Positions 1-12,029 of a stretch of 64,000 nt of DNA are shown here, in pieces. The stretch is from contig NC_133007.1 of NCBI RefSeq assembly GCF_048564905.1, forward strand, positions 22,504,001 to 22,568,000, written 5' to 3'. The translations under genes were made by a program, and so were the position numbers. Origin of the DNA: Vicugna pacos (Eukaryota; Chordata; Mammalia; Artiodactyla; Camelidae). Every line of letters starts with the position of its first letter. Position 1 is the stretch's first letter. The notes beneath the pieces were generated by a model that saw nothing but the letters and a program-made list of their open reading frames with translations, was not told the DNA's origin and did no database searches.

Positions 1-383
1 TGGACTGAAAGGTAGCTAAGAATTTAGAAACTTTCATTCTCAAAAATAAGATCAAATTGCCATATACCAATCTCTATAGCCTGAAAACAGAGTGGATATT
101 TTTGTGCAAGTTCCCATTGGGATAGCATCAAAATTTGGCCATACATTAATTCATAAACAAAAGAATAAATTTCAAGAAAATATAAAGAGAATAGAAAAAC
201 ATTTTCTAGTCAAAAGTCATTAAAAGAACATACTAAATAATGAAAAAAATGAAATAAGAATCATCATCTTTCTCATTTTGGGGAATAAAACAGTCTATCT
301 CTTTTTTTAATCATTCCTTCTGGCTGCTTTTATTCATTTTCCATTGGTATCTTGTAGTAACCTTTAATGAAAAAGAATATGAA

Positions 384-388
<5 letters not shown>

Positions 389-434
<46 letters not shown>
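389..434. repeat. (TA)n microsatellite, 46 bases
   Basis: Uninterrupted AT alternation, inside L1-derived DNA. Likely length-variable. Confidence 0.95.
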
Positions 435-440
<6 letters not shown>

Positions 441-1539
441 GGGACCTTAAGCCTATCTCTTAAAACAATGCTCTCCAACTACTCAAATCAGGGAAAATGT
501 AAACTTAAATTAAAAAAAATTAATAACAGTGTTAGAACTCTGTTACTTACAGAGTTCTTCTCTGTAACTTCTTACAGAGTACTTCTAAGGCAGTGCTCAT
601 GGAAATAGTAATTATCTCAAAATTTATATTATATACAAAGAATGAAAATATATTAATATATATCAAGAAATTTTAAAAAAGCCAATGAAATTATCCTATG
701 GAAAACAGAATGAAGGACTGAAGAAGGATAAATGCAAAAATTGATTTAGGAAAAAGAAAAATGATAGGTAAAAGTAGTAAGTAAATGAAAGCTGTCTCTT
801 TAAAACATTAATAAAACAGAAAAACCAACAGCTAATCTATTTAAGTCAGGGCTCCACTAGGGAAACATAATGGCTGACATGATTGTGGGTCCTGCCTAGG
901 GAAGGTCTGAAATGCAAATGGCTGAGCATCAGGAAGGACAGGCTGGAATTTTGGCACAAGCTGAAACTGCAGTCCATAGCAGATTTTCCACTCCAACCAA
1001 GAGTAGAAGCCTTGGTTCCACTCTTAAGGTCTTCTACCTGACTGAATCCTGCCCGCTCAGATTATTAGGAAAATCCAAAAGTAAACCAGTTATAAACTTT
1101 AATCACACCTACCAGGTACCTTCACACAACACCTAGATTAGTGTTTAATTGAATAACTGGAGACTGTAGTTGACCACTACCTTGATTAGATTATAATCAA
1201 GCAAACAGGAAGGTAGCACAAATTCCTTGTGTAATAAAAGATGATTGAGGAAGTCATTACAAATTAAAAGAAAATAAGAAGAATCATAACAGACTAGTTT
1301 TCTAAGTCTATTCAAATAAATTTGAAAACTTTGAAGAACTGGATGATTTGCTAGGAGTATATAAATCATCATAAGCAATTCCAGAAAATGTAGAAAAATC
1401 AGAACACCAATTTCCATCAAAGACATAGAAACATTTTTCTAGGAGCTATTCCTGGAAGCATATCATTAAAGAACAGAAATTTGATTCCCTTTTAAATTGT
1501 GCTATAGCATTATTGTCCCCTAGAAGTCTTTGTGGTGAT

Positions 1540-1712
1540 AGAGATGTTCTAACTGTACTGACCAGTATAGGCAGGGACATGTGACTATTGAAGACTTGAA
1601 TGAAGCTAGTTCTATTAAAGACTGAATTTTAATTTTACTTAATTCTAATTACTTTAAATTTAAGTAGCCACATATTGCTATTGGCTGCTGTGTTGGACAG
1701 TGCATTTTTAGA
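1540..1712. mobile_element. Short hAT-type DNA transposon relic
   Basis: A near-palindromic element: its right end reads TGGACAGTGCA after a stretch with AGTAGCCACAT, and its left end contains the weaker inverted counterpart (CTGTACTGACCAGTAT). This is the pattern of a common nonautonomous mammalian hAT element. L1-derived sequence continues on both sides, so it inserted into the L1. Exact family not assigned. Confidence 0.55.
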
Positions 1713-3265
1713 GCATATAAAAGAAGGAAGGCTTCCAAATTCTTTCATGAAGTAAGCACAGAATTGGTAAGTCCAAGGAAAATGTAATATTAAAAACCTA
1801 TAGGTCAATCTCATTTACAAAATTTGAAACAAACACTAAATAAAGTTAGGAAACAGAATCTAGTTGCATTTAAAAATTATGAAATTATATATAAAGACCA
1901 TGAGGGGTTTATTTCCAGTATTACAAGTGGTTCAGAAAGAAGAAACTTATTTGTGATATTGAGATCAGTAGCAAAAACATGCCTAGAAGATGTCCACCAT
2001 TGTGAAACTTTTTGAATGTTATTTTAGAGGTTCTAGCCAATGAAATTAGGGAGATGAAGGGAGGGAATTTGGATTTTTTTTTTTTTGGAAAGCCCCAAAA
2101 TCAAGTGAAACTTTATTCAAGTAAGATAATTTAGAAAGATGGCTGAATGTAAGGGTAGCAATAACTTTCATATCTGTAAATTATAACCAATTAGAGGATA
2201 TGATGTCAAAGAATCCAATTATCATAGCAACAAGAATGATAACAGATAGTTTCTAAGAATAATCTGAAGAAATGTGCAAGATCTAGTTGAGGAAAACATT
2301 ATAATCCCCTGAGGCACGTAAAGAGAGACTTGAATAAACGGAGAAGGATGCCATGTTATTGGATAGGGTTACACAAGTTGTTATGAGTTCAATGTCATTT
2401 TACTAAATCACCAGCAGGGCTTTTTTTGTTTTTTTGTTTTTGCAGTAAGGTAAGCTGATTGTAAACTTCATACAGAAAAATTGAAAAGCTAGAATAGCCA
2501 GGATAATTTCTACCATTAAACATAAAGTTATACAAATTAAAATAATTATATCAGTACATAAGTAGACCAGTGTATCAGAATAGAAAGCCCAAACATGGAA
2601 CCAAATGCATATGGAAATTTAGGCTCTGATAAAAGGATCATTTCAAAACAGTGAAAAGGAAAGAGTATTCAGAACATGATATTGAAACATGCAGGAAAAG
2701 AAAGTTACGTGATGCATACCTAACATCCTAGGCCAAAATCAATTCCAAGTGAATTGAAGATTTAATTGCAAAAAAAAAAAAGCCAAAAGTGATTAGAAGA
2801 ATCAAGGAAATCTTTAATAATAATTATGGTTAGGAAAAGGCTTATCTAAGCGTGCCAAAAAATATAGCAGTCATGAAAATATTTATAAATTCAACTATGT
2901 CAAAAATCCTTCATGACAAAAGCAGAACCAAAAGACAAATTATCTAGGATAAATATTTACAATCATGTTCCAAAGCACTGATCCTGTACTATAAAAGTGA
3001 TTTTTCCAGATTGTTGGAACAAACCAATAACCCACTAGAAAAGGAAGCAAAAGGCATGAATAAACAGTTGAGAGGAAGAGACATAAAAGCAGCTCATAAA
3101 CTCATAAAAAGATATGCAACCTCCTTTATAATTAGAAGAATGCAAATTAAAACTTCACTGAGATGCTAATTTTCATCAATCAGATTGACAAAGATTAAAA
3201 AGTTTGAAAACACAATGTACTGGGAAGTGTGTGGGAAAGAGGCGCTCATTTACTGTTGTAGGAGA

Positions 3266-3964
3266 GCAAATTGCTGGACTCTGACCACTGGGTTTGTGTT
3301 TAGCCAGATTTTGTGACTGCAATTTCAGGGGAATGATTGGAGAGGAATCCAATTTTCAGGATATAAAGAAGACAGAGGTCTGTGACTATCTCACAGCACA
3401 ATGCTACTGTTGAGCTAGTATTGTACTGTAATAGTAACATTGTGTAATGGGGCGTAATAGTCCGTATCACACAACAGAGGCCTACGATCACCTACTATGA
3501 TTGCCCTTGGCTTTTAATCTCCTTAGTTCCCATGATGCGCTATTTAATTCATTCACTCACTCATTCATTCATATGATAAATATTTATTCTGTGCTGAATC
3601 CGAGGGCCAATCCTCCTCAACTCTGCACCTGTACGCTTAATTCTTGCTTCAGGCATAACTAGTTTTGACCTGCAGGTTGTAGACACAATGGCTTGATCTC
3701 ACAGCCTTCAGTGTTGATTTTGCTGTTCTTTGGCCTTATGAACTAGGGCACTGGCTTAGCATCCATCTTCTTGTCCTGGCCTTGTGCAGCCTAATAGCTC
3801 TGCTTACTGTCCATTCTGTCTCCAGTAAAGTGAAACAGTGCACGTTGTCCAGATTCCATCATTTTATTCATTATCACTAATACTTACTAAGAGCCTATCA
3901 GGTCAATCACTGTTTACAGTGCTTTACATACATTACCTTTTCCTAAATAAGGTTTTAAAATGGA
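3266..3964. other. Intergenic DNA with a MIR piece
   Basis: 3870-3964 looks like an antisense MIR (TTTACAGTGCTTTACATACATTACC). The rest holds nothing I can name. Confidence 0.4.
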
Positions 3965-5225
3965 AACACTATATGCATACAAACCATGTACATACATAAA
4001 TACATATACAGATTATAAGTGTGTGTTATCATAAAGTGAGCATACCCATATAATCATCACTTAGGTCAAGAAGTGGACTGTTGCCAGGACCCCAGAGGCA
4101 TTCCCGGTATCTCCTCTCAGTGACCACTCTCTCCTTTTTCTCTAAAATTTATTGCCATCTTGACTTCTAACACCATGGGTTGGTTATGCCTGTTTTTGAA
4201 CTTTATGTAAAATGGAATCAAGCAGTTTGCATTGTTTTGTATTTTCTTTTCCTCAACATTGTGAGATTCAGTCACATTATTCCATACAGTAGTAATTTAT
4301 TCAGTCTTGTTGTTGCACCCTTCTTGTGACTGTAGCACAGATTATCTCTTGCACTGTTAATGGGCATGTGGAAAGTTTCCACTATTTGGCTATTATTTAG
4401 GATTGCATTCATGAACATTATTGTACACATCTTTTGTTGAAAACAGGTATTTTGGGTATATACCTAGAGATAAAATTTTGGGGTCACAGGGTATATACAT
4501 ATTTATTGTTAACAAAAACTGTTACATAATTTTCCTAAGTGGTAATGTACTATTTTACCATTTTTTTTAAGCAATGCATGAAAATTACAGATGCTCCACT
4601 TCATCAATATTGAGCATTGTCTGCTTCTAAAATTTTAACTCTTCTGCCATGTGTCTAGTAATATTTCATTGTGTGCTGTAGATTGAATGTCTGTGTCCCC
4701 CCCCCCCCCAAATTTATATGTTGAAACCCTAATCTACAAGGTGATGGTAGGGAGATGGGAGGTGCTTAGTTCATGAGGGCAGGGCCCTCCTGAGTGGGAT
4801 TAATGCTCTTATGAAGGAGACTCCAGGAAGCTCCCTAGTCCCTTCTACTTTGGAGGACACAGTGAGAAGTCTGTGACCAGGAAGAGGGCCCTCACCCAAC
4901 CATGCTGGCACCCTGATCTGGGACTTACAGCCTGTGTAGAAATGCATTTCTGTATGTTTATAAGCAACTCAGTATGTGGTATTTTGTTAATAGCAGAATG
5001 AACAGCCTAAGACATTGTGGTTTTAAATCTGATTTCTCTGACTACTCATAAGATTGAAGTATTTTCATGTGTTTATTTGCAATTTGAATATCCCCTTTTG
5101 TGAAGTGCCTATGTGGGCGTCCTGCCATTTTTTTCTTTTGGATTCTTTGATGTTTTCTTATTGGTTTTTAGGATATACATATGCTTAACGTGCTTATGAG
5201 CTCTGATCTTAGGCCCTGATTTGCA
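3965..5225 (-). mobile_element. Old L1 3' region, antisense, split by a solo LTR
   Basis: Antisense L1 3' end text (reference to wars such as GAATGGGATTGC is lost, but the order of TCACATTATTCCATACAG, TTTCCACTATTTGGCTATTA and GGTATATACCTAGAGATAAA is the usual one). It resumes at 5020 with TTTTCATGTGTTTATTTGC and TATCCCCTTTTGTGAAGTGC. The MaLR LTR at 4674-5014 sits in the middle. Confidence 0.65.
4674..5014 (+). mobile_element. Solo LTR, ERVL-MaLR group (MLT1A-like fossil)
   Basis: 341 bases starting TGCTGTAGATTGAATG and ending CCTAAGACA, with the internal landmarks of MLT1A. An exact 5-base duplication TTGTG flanks it (4669-4673 and 5015-5019), the size expected for this group, and L1 sequence continues on either side. 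Solo LTR with no internal part. Likely age: early eutherian, of order 100 million years, from family knowledge. Confidence 0.85.
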
Positions 5226-5624
5226 GTAGGGGGTGGGGAGAAGAACAGAGAATCCAAACTAAGACACTGCTTTCTGTCTTAGGCTTTCCAATTTAGGGGT
5301 AGTACCCGATTTTTGATATTGTTCATCCCTGGGTTGCCTCATTGTATCCTGTTGGGATTCTCAAGCTCTTCCATTACCTGTGTAACCAGTTTCCTGTGTT
5401 AATTTTCTTGTTTTACATATGTAGAGTGACCTCTGTTTTCCTAGTTAGATTCTGATGAGTAGGAATCCCCTCCACTGTTTCACTTCACTCTCTTCCACAG
5501 TCTGGTCCTGTTCCCTCCTTATAGCCTTGGATCTGTATGGGCTCCTGACAGATTTTCTCCACCTTTCTCTCACTATAATGAAGTCATCTGATCTTAGTCA
5601 TTTGTCATTTGTTGCAAGAACAGG

Positions 5625-5828
5625 AAAGCACAACATGGCATGGTCGTTAGCTCTTGAACTGTGGACACTGACTGTCCAGGCTCAAATCCTGACTCCGCTG
5701 TGCAGTGGTGAGCAAGTTCTTACCCTTTTCCTGTTTCAGGTTCCTCCCCTGCAACATGGGAACTGGAAGAATATTCCAATTAGGATTAAATGAATTTATT
5801 CATGACAGTCAGTTTAGAACAGTTTTGA
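5625..5828 (+). repeat. MIR SINE, sense
   Basis: Head CATGGTCGTTAGCTC, B-box-like CTCAAATCCTGACTC, core with GAGCAAGTTCTTACCC and TTTCAGGTTCC, then GGATTAAATGAATTTATTC. Well-preserved order of MIR parts. Confidence 0.85.
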
Positions 5829-6359
5829 TAGATAAAACATATTAAATAAACATTACTTTTCATTGTGACTCCAGAATCTACATTTCTGATTTTCTTTCTT
5901 CCTCAGGCTGCCACTCTGCATGTATCCTGATTCATCATGGATATTTCCCTTAACAATGTGATAAATTGATTGATTTTATTCATTCACTTAAAAAATATTT
6001 GCTGTGTATCTATTATGTTTCGTATTTCTTATTGTAAGCCTCCTTGTCACTCGTAGCGTAGTATTTTGGAAACCAAATTCTGCAGCTACTCTTTCCACCA
6101 GCTACTCTCCTCTACCCCCCAAAATAAACTTTTATTCCTAAATTTTTTGGTAGTATCAGTTGTTTCATTTTTTTCCCTAGTAATCATTGTAATAATAATT
6201 ATAATAACTTATATGATGGTTTGCATTTAAAAAGAATTTCACCTATTTAATACTAAAGAACGAAACTTGCAGATAAGATTAGTGTCTTGATTGTGTATTC
6301 CCAGCAGCTAACATATTGTTTAATTTACAGTAAGTGATCAAGAAATCTTTGTTAAGTGA

Positions 6360-6510
6360 ACTATTTTGTATCTTAACTTGATGAGATATAGCAAGGATTA
6401 TTATCTCCACTTTGCATATGAAAAGGCTCCATGGAGTTGGATCCACCATTCTCTGCTTAACTTCTTCACCCAGAAATTCACACAGTATTTAAGAGGCTGA
6501 GACTCCATTA
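6360..6510 (-). repeat. MIR piece, antisense
   Basis: ATTATTATCTCCACTTTGCATATGAAAAGGCTCC-type order of the reversed MIR core, followed by a weakened CTTAACTTCTTCACCCAGAAATTCACACAG stretch shown only in part. Confidence 0.5.
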
Positions 6511-6748
6511 CTTTGGAAAATTGTAGTTACTTTTAATTCATTCCTGTCTTTCATTTTCCTTTTCCTTGCTTATGATTGTTCCTTTGAATTGTATCTCTAC
6601 TCTGGGTTCTGATTCACCATCTTTACCCTAGACTTTCCATCGCACTCTGGGGTCTCCCTGGCTGCAGGCTGTCAGTACTCTAATCCACTGTCCATAAGGA
6701 ACCCAGCTCAGCCTGAGGAGAGCGGTGGAGTAGAGAACACTGGGGTAC

Positions 6749-6786
6749 CAGTGTAAAGCTTGCTGCTAATAGCAAGCTTTACACTG
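6749..6786. repeat. Perfect 16-base inverted repeat with 6-base loop
   Basis: Left arm CAGTGTAAAGCTTGCT (6749-6764), loop GCTAAT, right arm AGCAAGCTTTACACTG (6771-6786). No mismatch. Could form a hairpin or cruciform. No known element recognised around it. Confidence 0.97.
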
Positions 6787-8555
6787 ACCGTGGCTGCTCT
6801 GGGTCTGAGTTTCCTTATAGATAGAATAAAATGAGGGTTGAGTGATGGGATCTGTATGATCATTTGAAGTGGAAACTTTCTGGTGACATCCCTCTGCTCC
6901 TGTGGCTGTCCTTCTGCCTCATCTTAATGCCCCTGATAGTCTTACCTGTGAGACCAACCTCATTGTCCTGATTCCTTCTTTCCCCAGAAGGCAGCTCTCT
7001 ACCCAGGTATCTGAGCTTAATAGGCTCATTTCCTATCTCTGTCTTTCTAAATGTTTCCTTTTAAGAGGGCCGGTGCAAGGATTAGGTGAGATGACCAGAG
7101 TCCCTCTCTTCTGAACAATCACAATCACGCTTCTCAGAGCTTCATACTTTGTTACCTTCCAGGTACATTTTTGTTCCATGGGCCAGGGAATTATGTGCAT
7201 ATATTTTTATTCACATTAAGTTACATCACAGTCTAGCCTTCCAAATGTTAAGGCCAAACTACAAAAGTAAAACAGCAAACATCAAAGCCCAGTCTTGCAG
7301 AAGGGTGAAAATTCACTTTTGCTGTCTTTTCTTTAGGGATAAGCCATGGTTTGGGTTTGCGGAAGGCTAGGAGGTGACTTTATGTATGTATATTATTCTC
7401 AGGTCCATTATAGAATTAGTTAACCAAGTCATGTCCTTTTTTCCCACTCTGACCACAGTAGTTGTCCACATACCATGTGTTAGACTCTTCTTTCTCTGAG
7501 GTCATTCTGTGCAAAGATGATGCCATCAAGGAACTTTCTACATACTGTATTAAGAAAGTCTCAAAAATACAAGCAGAAACAGCGTGATGGTACAAACTAA
7601 GAAAAACACAGGGAAGAAGACCCACCAGGAATGAGAGACCATGGAAATACTGCTATGTATCAAAGAATTAAGACAGCAAATGATACATACATGAAGGCAA
7701 TGCATTTGGAGAAAAAAATGGGAAAGTTAAGTAGGGGGTAGTACTGACAATCAGAGGCTGAAAGGAACAAGATATTTATACATAAACTCTGGGCCTGGAG
7801 GGAATCTTGTTTTGTAAAGAAACAAATTCAAATAGATGATATAGGATAATCCTCCATAAACATGATTTATGTGTAAATGACTATGCAGCAAACATAACCT
7901 GTGGCCACTTCTCCTGAGGTCTTTGAAAACAAGTAAGTTCTAGGGTGCCAGTAATGGATTAAGTCATCTCTTAAGTAATTTATGTAGTCATTGGACATAA
8001 ACAACAACAGCAAAAAGCAATTGGGAAAAAAAAGACAACAAGCTGCCTATCTGACAGCCAGAGCTTCCAGGGGAAGCGTACGGAAGTCTTTATGTTTTTA
8101 TCCGGCAAGATGCATCTCCGCTGTTGCAGGCACCCAAGCTCCAGCTTCGGCGCAGGCTGGGTTCAAGAGTACAGCCCACCTTGGCCTGCCCTGGTGGCAC
8201 ATTCACATGAATGTCAGTATCTGGGTTAATTCTCAGCCATGTGAGCGACACGGGGAAATTTGAAAGGAAAAAACTCAACCTTCGCTCCTTGTTCAGATCC
8301 GTTCTCCTGTTGGTGTCTTACTTTAAGGTGCAGTCTCTGATTCCCTGTCTGGAGTCTTGGCCCCGTATGGTTACCTAGAAAATTTGGAATCTTGATTCTG
8401 GGCTTGAGGCCAGATGCTCAGCAGGATTTCTTGCCTGTCTTTCTCTACATTCAGGTCCCATTGGGCGGGTTGCCTGTGTGATGCCCTACATTCGGTAATC
8501 TTTTCATGGCACCCTGTTCTGGTCACAGGGCTTTGGTCCTTGATACTGCATCTTA

Positions 8556-8870
8556 AACACCATCCGGGACACTGAGCGTCTCCTTGCTCCCCTGACACAA
8601 CATGCTCGTTCAGCTTGGTTCTTCAGTATTTTTGTATTCAGCTCCTCCCTCCCCTTCCTCTCCTCACTCCCACACTTTCTGTAAGAGACTCCACCTTCTC
8701 CCCCTTCCCCACCATGCTTTCCTTCTGTATGCTTCCCTCTGCTTCCATGGTATCACAGACCTGACTATTAGAATGTTTATCAGCATCAGTATATTTGTCT
8801 GATTGTGAGCTCCTTGAAGAAGGGTTCTGTATCAGGAAACCCCAGGAAATGGTGATTGAATTAATTAATT
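8556..8870 (+). repeat. L2 3' end, sense
   Basis: Pyrimidine-rich stretch followed by TTTGTCTGATTGTGAGCTCC and TTGAAGAAGGGTTCTGT, the usual closing part of L2. Confidence 0.6.
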
Positions 8871-11870
8871 CATTCTCCCTCTTCTGGCTTCCTGTTGGAG
8901 TGACCTGATTTGTTCATTCAAGGAATAATAATTAGGACCCTGTCTTGCCCTTGGCAATTAATATCCCTCTTTGATAACCAAAGCTCAGGTACGAAACCTG
9001 TACTTGGAAGGGCCTTGAACTTTGGTTTAAAGCTCTGCTAGTGCTGCCCTGAAATTCTTAGTAATTTTTGAACAAGGGACCTTGCATTTTCGTTTTGCTG
9101 GGCCACAAAAATTATGTAGCTGGGCTGGTATTGTGTGTGTGTGTTAGAGAGTAATGTCATAAATATCGATTTTGAAGAAACAAGTACTCCCTGACTTTTT
9201 TCAGAAACCTACCATGAAGACTTTTTAAAAAGTTAATTTCTAATGCTGGATATGAAGGAAAGTAAGTCTCATTTATTACTGTGGTAATATAATTTTCCTA
9301 GAGGGAAATTTAATTTTATATACATTTAAATCTCTAAAAAGTTCCATTGTCCATTGAATTTGAAATTCAAAATCTTAATACATTATTTTCTATATCTTTG
9401 CCCTTAGGGCTATTTTTTTGTTTTGACTTTTATTACTTTTATTTCCAAATTTTACTCTTATTAAGGTAATGCATGCCCATAGTTCAGAAATCAAGCAATA
9501 CTAAAAAGCTTATAATGAAAAACAGCAGTTTCTTGCTTTATCCCTCATCACCCCTAAGTCCTATTTCCTAGAAGCAATTCATTTAGCTATATCTTCTGGT
9601 ATTTACCTCTCTTTTTCTGTGCTACTTACGGATTTATCAAATTTAATGTCTTAACTTCCTGTTATAGTACAGATGATTTAGCTCTCTTCCACCACCCCAT
9701 AATCATTCTAATGTCTTTAATGTATATCTTTTTTGCATGTAGTCTTAGAAATTTATTGGTTTTTATAGGCATGCATTTTCAGGTTTATGGAATTATAATG
9801 TTATATATTTAATTGTGTCTTACTTTTTCCATCAAGCTCTATGTGCTTAGAATTTGTCCGTGTTGCTTTATACTGGCATGTGTACCGATAGCATGAAGAG
9901 GTTTATTCACTGCAGCATTGTTAGTAATAGAAAAAGCTTAATGCCGAACTAAATGTCTGTTACCAGGGGATTGATTAAAAGAGTATAGTCGAATACTTTG
10001 CCACAGTCAGACTAGATCTTGTCCCTGGTCAACAGGTGCAGAACAGGTGCAGGCGAGTCAAAGTTTCTTTGGGTGAGGACTGGAAGATCACTTGGCATGA
10101 TCCCCTGTGTGGGCCATGTGAATTTCTCATTCTTGAGAAGGCTGAGCAGTTTACCTGTAGGGCATCTCTGTGCACTTGGTGCTCAAACTGTGCGCCTCCC
10201 TCTCTGTGCTGCTTCTCCAAATCAGCTTGGCTCATCACTTCCTGGGCAGTGGTTCTTCTCTTGAGTCACTTTTCTCTCTGGATCCCAGTTTTCGGAACTC
10301 TCTACTTTTCCTTGTTCCTTTCCTGCGTCTCCCAGTTCCAGCCCCTTTTATACCATTGGTAAGAACTCCAATAGCCTATATTAAAACAGAGCCAATGTCA
10401 TCAATAAAATAGATACTTTTGTTCCTTTTGGGCCAACCTTTCTATGACAGAAAAGGAAAAAAAAGGACTAAATATTTAAATATATGTATATACAGTCAAA
10501 AATTTTATAGTGTTATATTTTGTTCATCTTTACGTTCTTTCCTCCTTTGCCATGTTTTTTCTCTTCCCCTAGGGGAAGAAGGCTCAGGAAGGTACAGTTG
10601 TAGATCCAGGCTCAACCTGTGTCAAAACCAGTGATGATGCTGGTCTCCAAATGAAGACTCATCACATAGTAATATGTTATGAATTGGAAGTTAATAATTT
10701 CCCTGGACCTCCTGTTAGAGTCTTATCTTCAGCTACATAAAGACTGTCCTATGATACCTACAGAATAATACTTACAGACTCAATTTAGAAGTCCACGTTT
10801 GTCTCTTACTGTGAATGTTAATTAGCCATACAGAAAGGTCTCAAACTACACCCTCGCTAAGTCTTTAAAGAGTCCTGTGAGGGCAGCCTCTGAATTGGGT
10901 CTGGGAAGATGTGCGCCTCTGGTGAGGACTGGGGGAAGCTGCCTTTTGTTCCTAGCATGGCAGGTCCAATGCTTATATCAGGTTCAGCGCCTCTGTGGAG
11001 GCTTAATTTTTTACCTATTGCCTCTTAGGACTTAGTTCTCAAAGGTTTCTCAGAGATATAGGGGTTGGAGACTGTTCTCAGATGTCTCATGGTGCCTTAA
11101 ATAGGGGAATTCTATTAGGCTGGGGACAGGAGAGAGGTACTATTAAAGAGATGGGAAGGGTGTCAGATATGAAACCCGAGTCTTTGATTTCTTGTTCTCC
11201 TGGTCATACAGGCTCCTGAGAAGGAACACATCTAAATAATCAGATAAATTTAATTTCTCTCCTCTGTTCCCCTCTTTCCTACAGACCTGGTTGGGAAAAT
11301 CTTTTCTTGCCTAAGTAAGAGCAAAGGATTCTTGCATATATAGACAAGGCTTTGTTTTAGGCCACTTGAGACCCTGGCCTCATTCATTGTTTGCCCATTT
11401 CTTGCAGTCAGGCCTAGCCTCATCCACACATTTGTTCTCATTCAACAAATGTTTATTGAGTTTCCGTAAAATGGCAGGTACAGTCCCCTGCATATCTGAA
11501 AAATAGTTTTGAAAACGTGTACAAAGCTCTCACTTCTGAAGGCTGAACAAAATCTCACGTCATTAGATTCCATTGAGAGGTAAACAATTTTACAAAATTC
11601 TACTCCTGAGTAATCAGTTTATTGATCACTTTGAATACAGTTGAATGGATATAAACATTTTGATTTTCCTCCCCCACCTTTTGTTTCCATCCAGGTTCTG
11701 TAGAATTTGTTTCCTGTCTTTTAATGCTATTTGGGACAGAGTCCATAATTGTCCTTCCTTTTCAGTTATTGAGTTGAGACCCCCTCTGCTGGCCCTGTAA
11801 TGGTCAGACTTGTGGCTTTCAGGGTACAGAGATCAGTGGGGACACCTGTGTGACCCTTTCCATGAAGGAA
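8871..11870. other. Intergenic stretch with old L1 pieces
   Basis: 9380-9880 looks like an antisense old L1 3' region; 9895-10010 resembles a sense L1 piece (TTCACTGCAGCATTGTTAGT). 11435-11485 is an L2 end (CAACAAATGTTTATTGAG). Overlapping open frames at 10019-10412 on both strands have no recognisable family features. The rest is unassigned. Confidence 0.4.
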
Positions 11871-12029
11871 GGAGGGAGTGGTAAGAGGAACTCTTCTGCA
11901 CAGTAGCTGCTGGATCCCAGGTTCAATGCCAGTTAAATCTGCGGGTCTAGACTGCTCTCTGCTTTCTCTCTCATCTACAGGGGATGTAAGAACTTATCAA
12001 TCATTAAAAACTTTGGTACCTGGAGCAGA

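Larger units (their letters stand above)
1..3265 (+). mobile_element. Old L1, sense, decayed, with nested insertions
   Basis: AT-rich sequence that follows L1 ORF2 in order: the part near 590-850, the part near 1240-1440, then 1725-2030 (equivalent of the PITLIPKP-to-fingers region), and 2450-3260 with the late ORF2 stretch around GCAAATTAAAACTTCACTGAG. Interrupted at 1540-1712 by a hAT relic and by a (TA)n tract at 389-434; 850-1140 is unexplained. No open frame over 75 codons, so it is ancient. Confidence 0.6.
5829..8555. other. Intergenic stretch, mostly unassigned
   Basis: Apart from the MIR piece and the inverted repeat listed separately, nothing is recognised. 7626-7830 shows weak similarity to 16321-16600 and 34725-34960. 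7990-8340 has more CpG than its surroundings but no convincing exon. Confidence 0.4.

Noticed and set aside
10019-10412. Possible gene from four overlapping frames
   Set aside because: Frames on both strands overlap, none has a family match, and there is no conserved splice layout.
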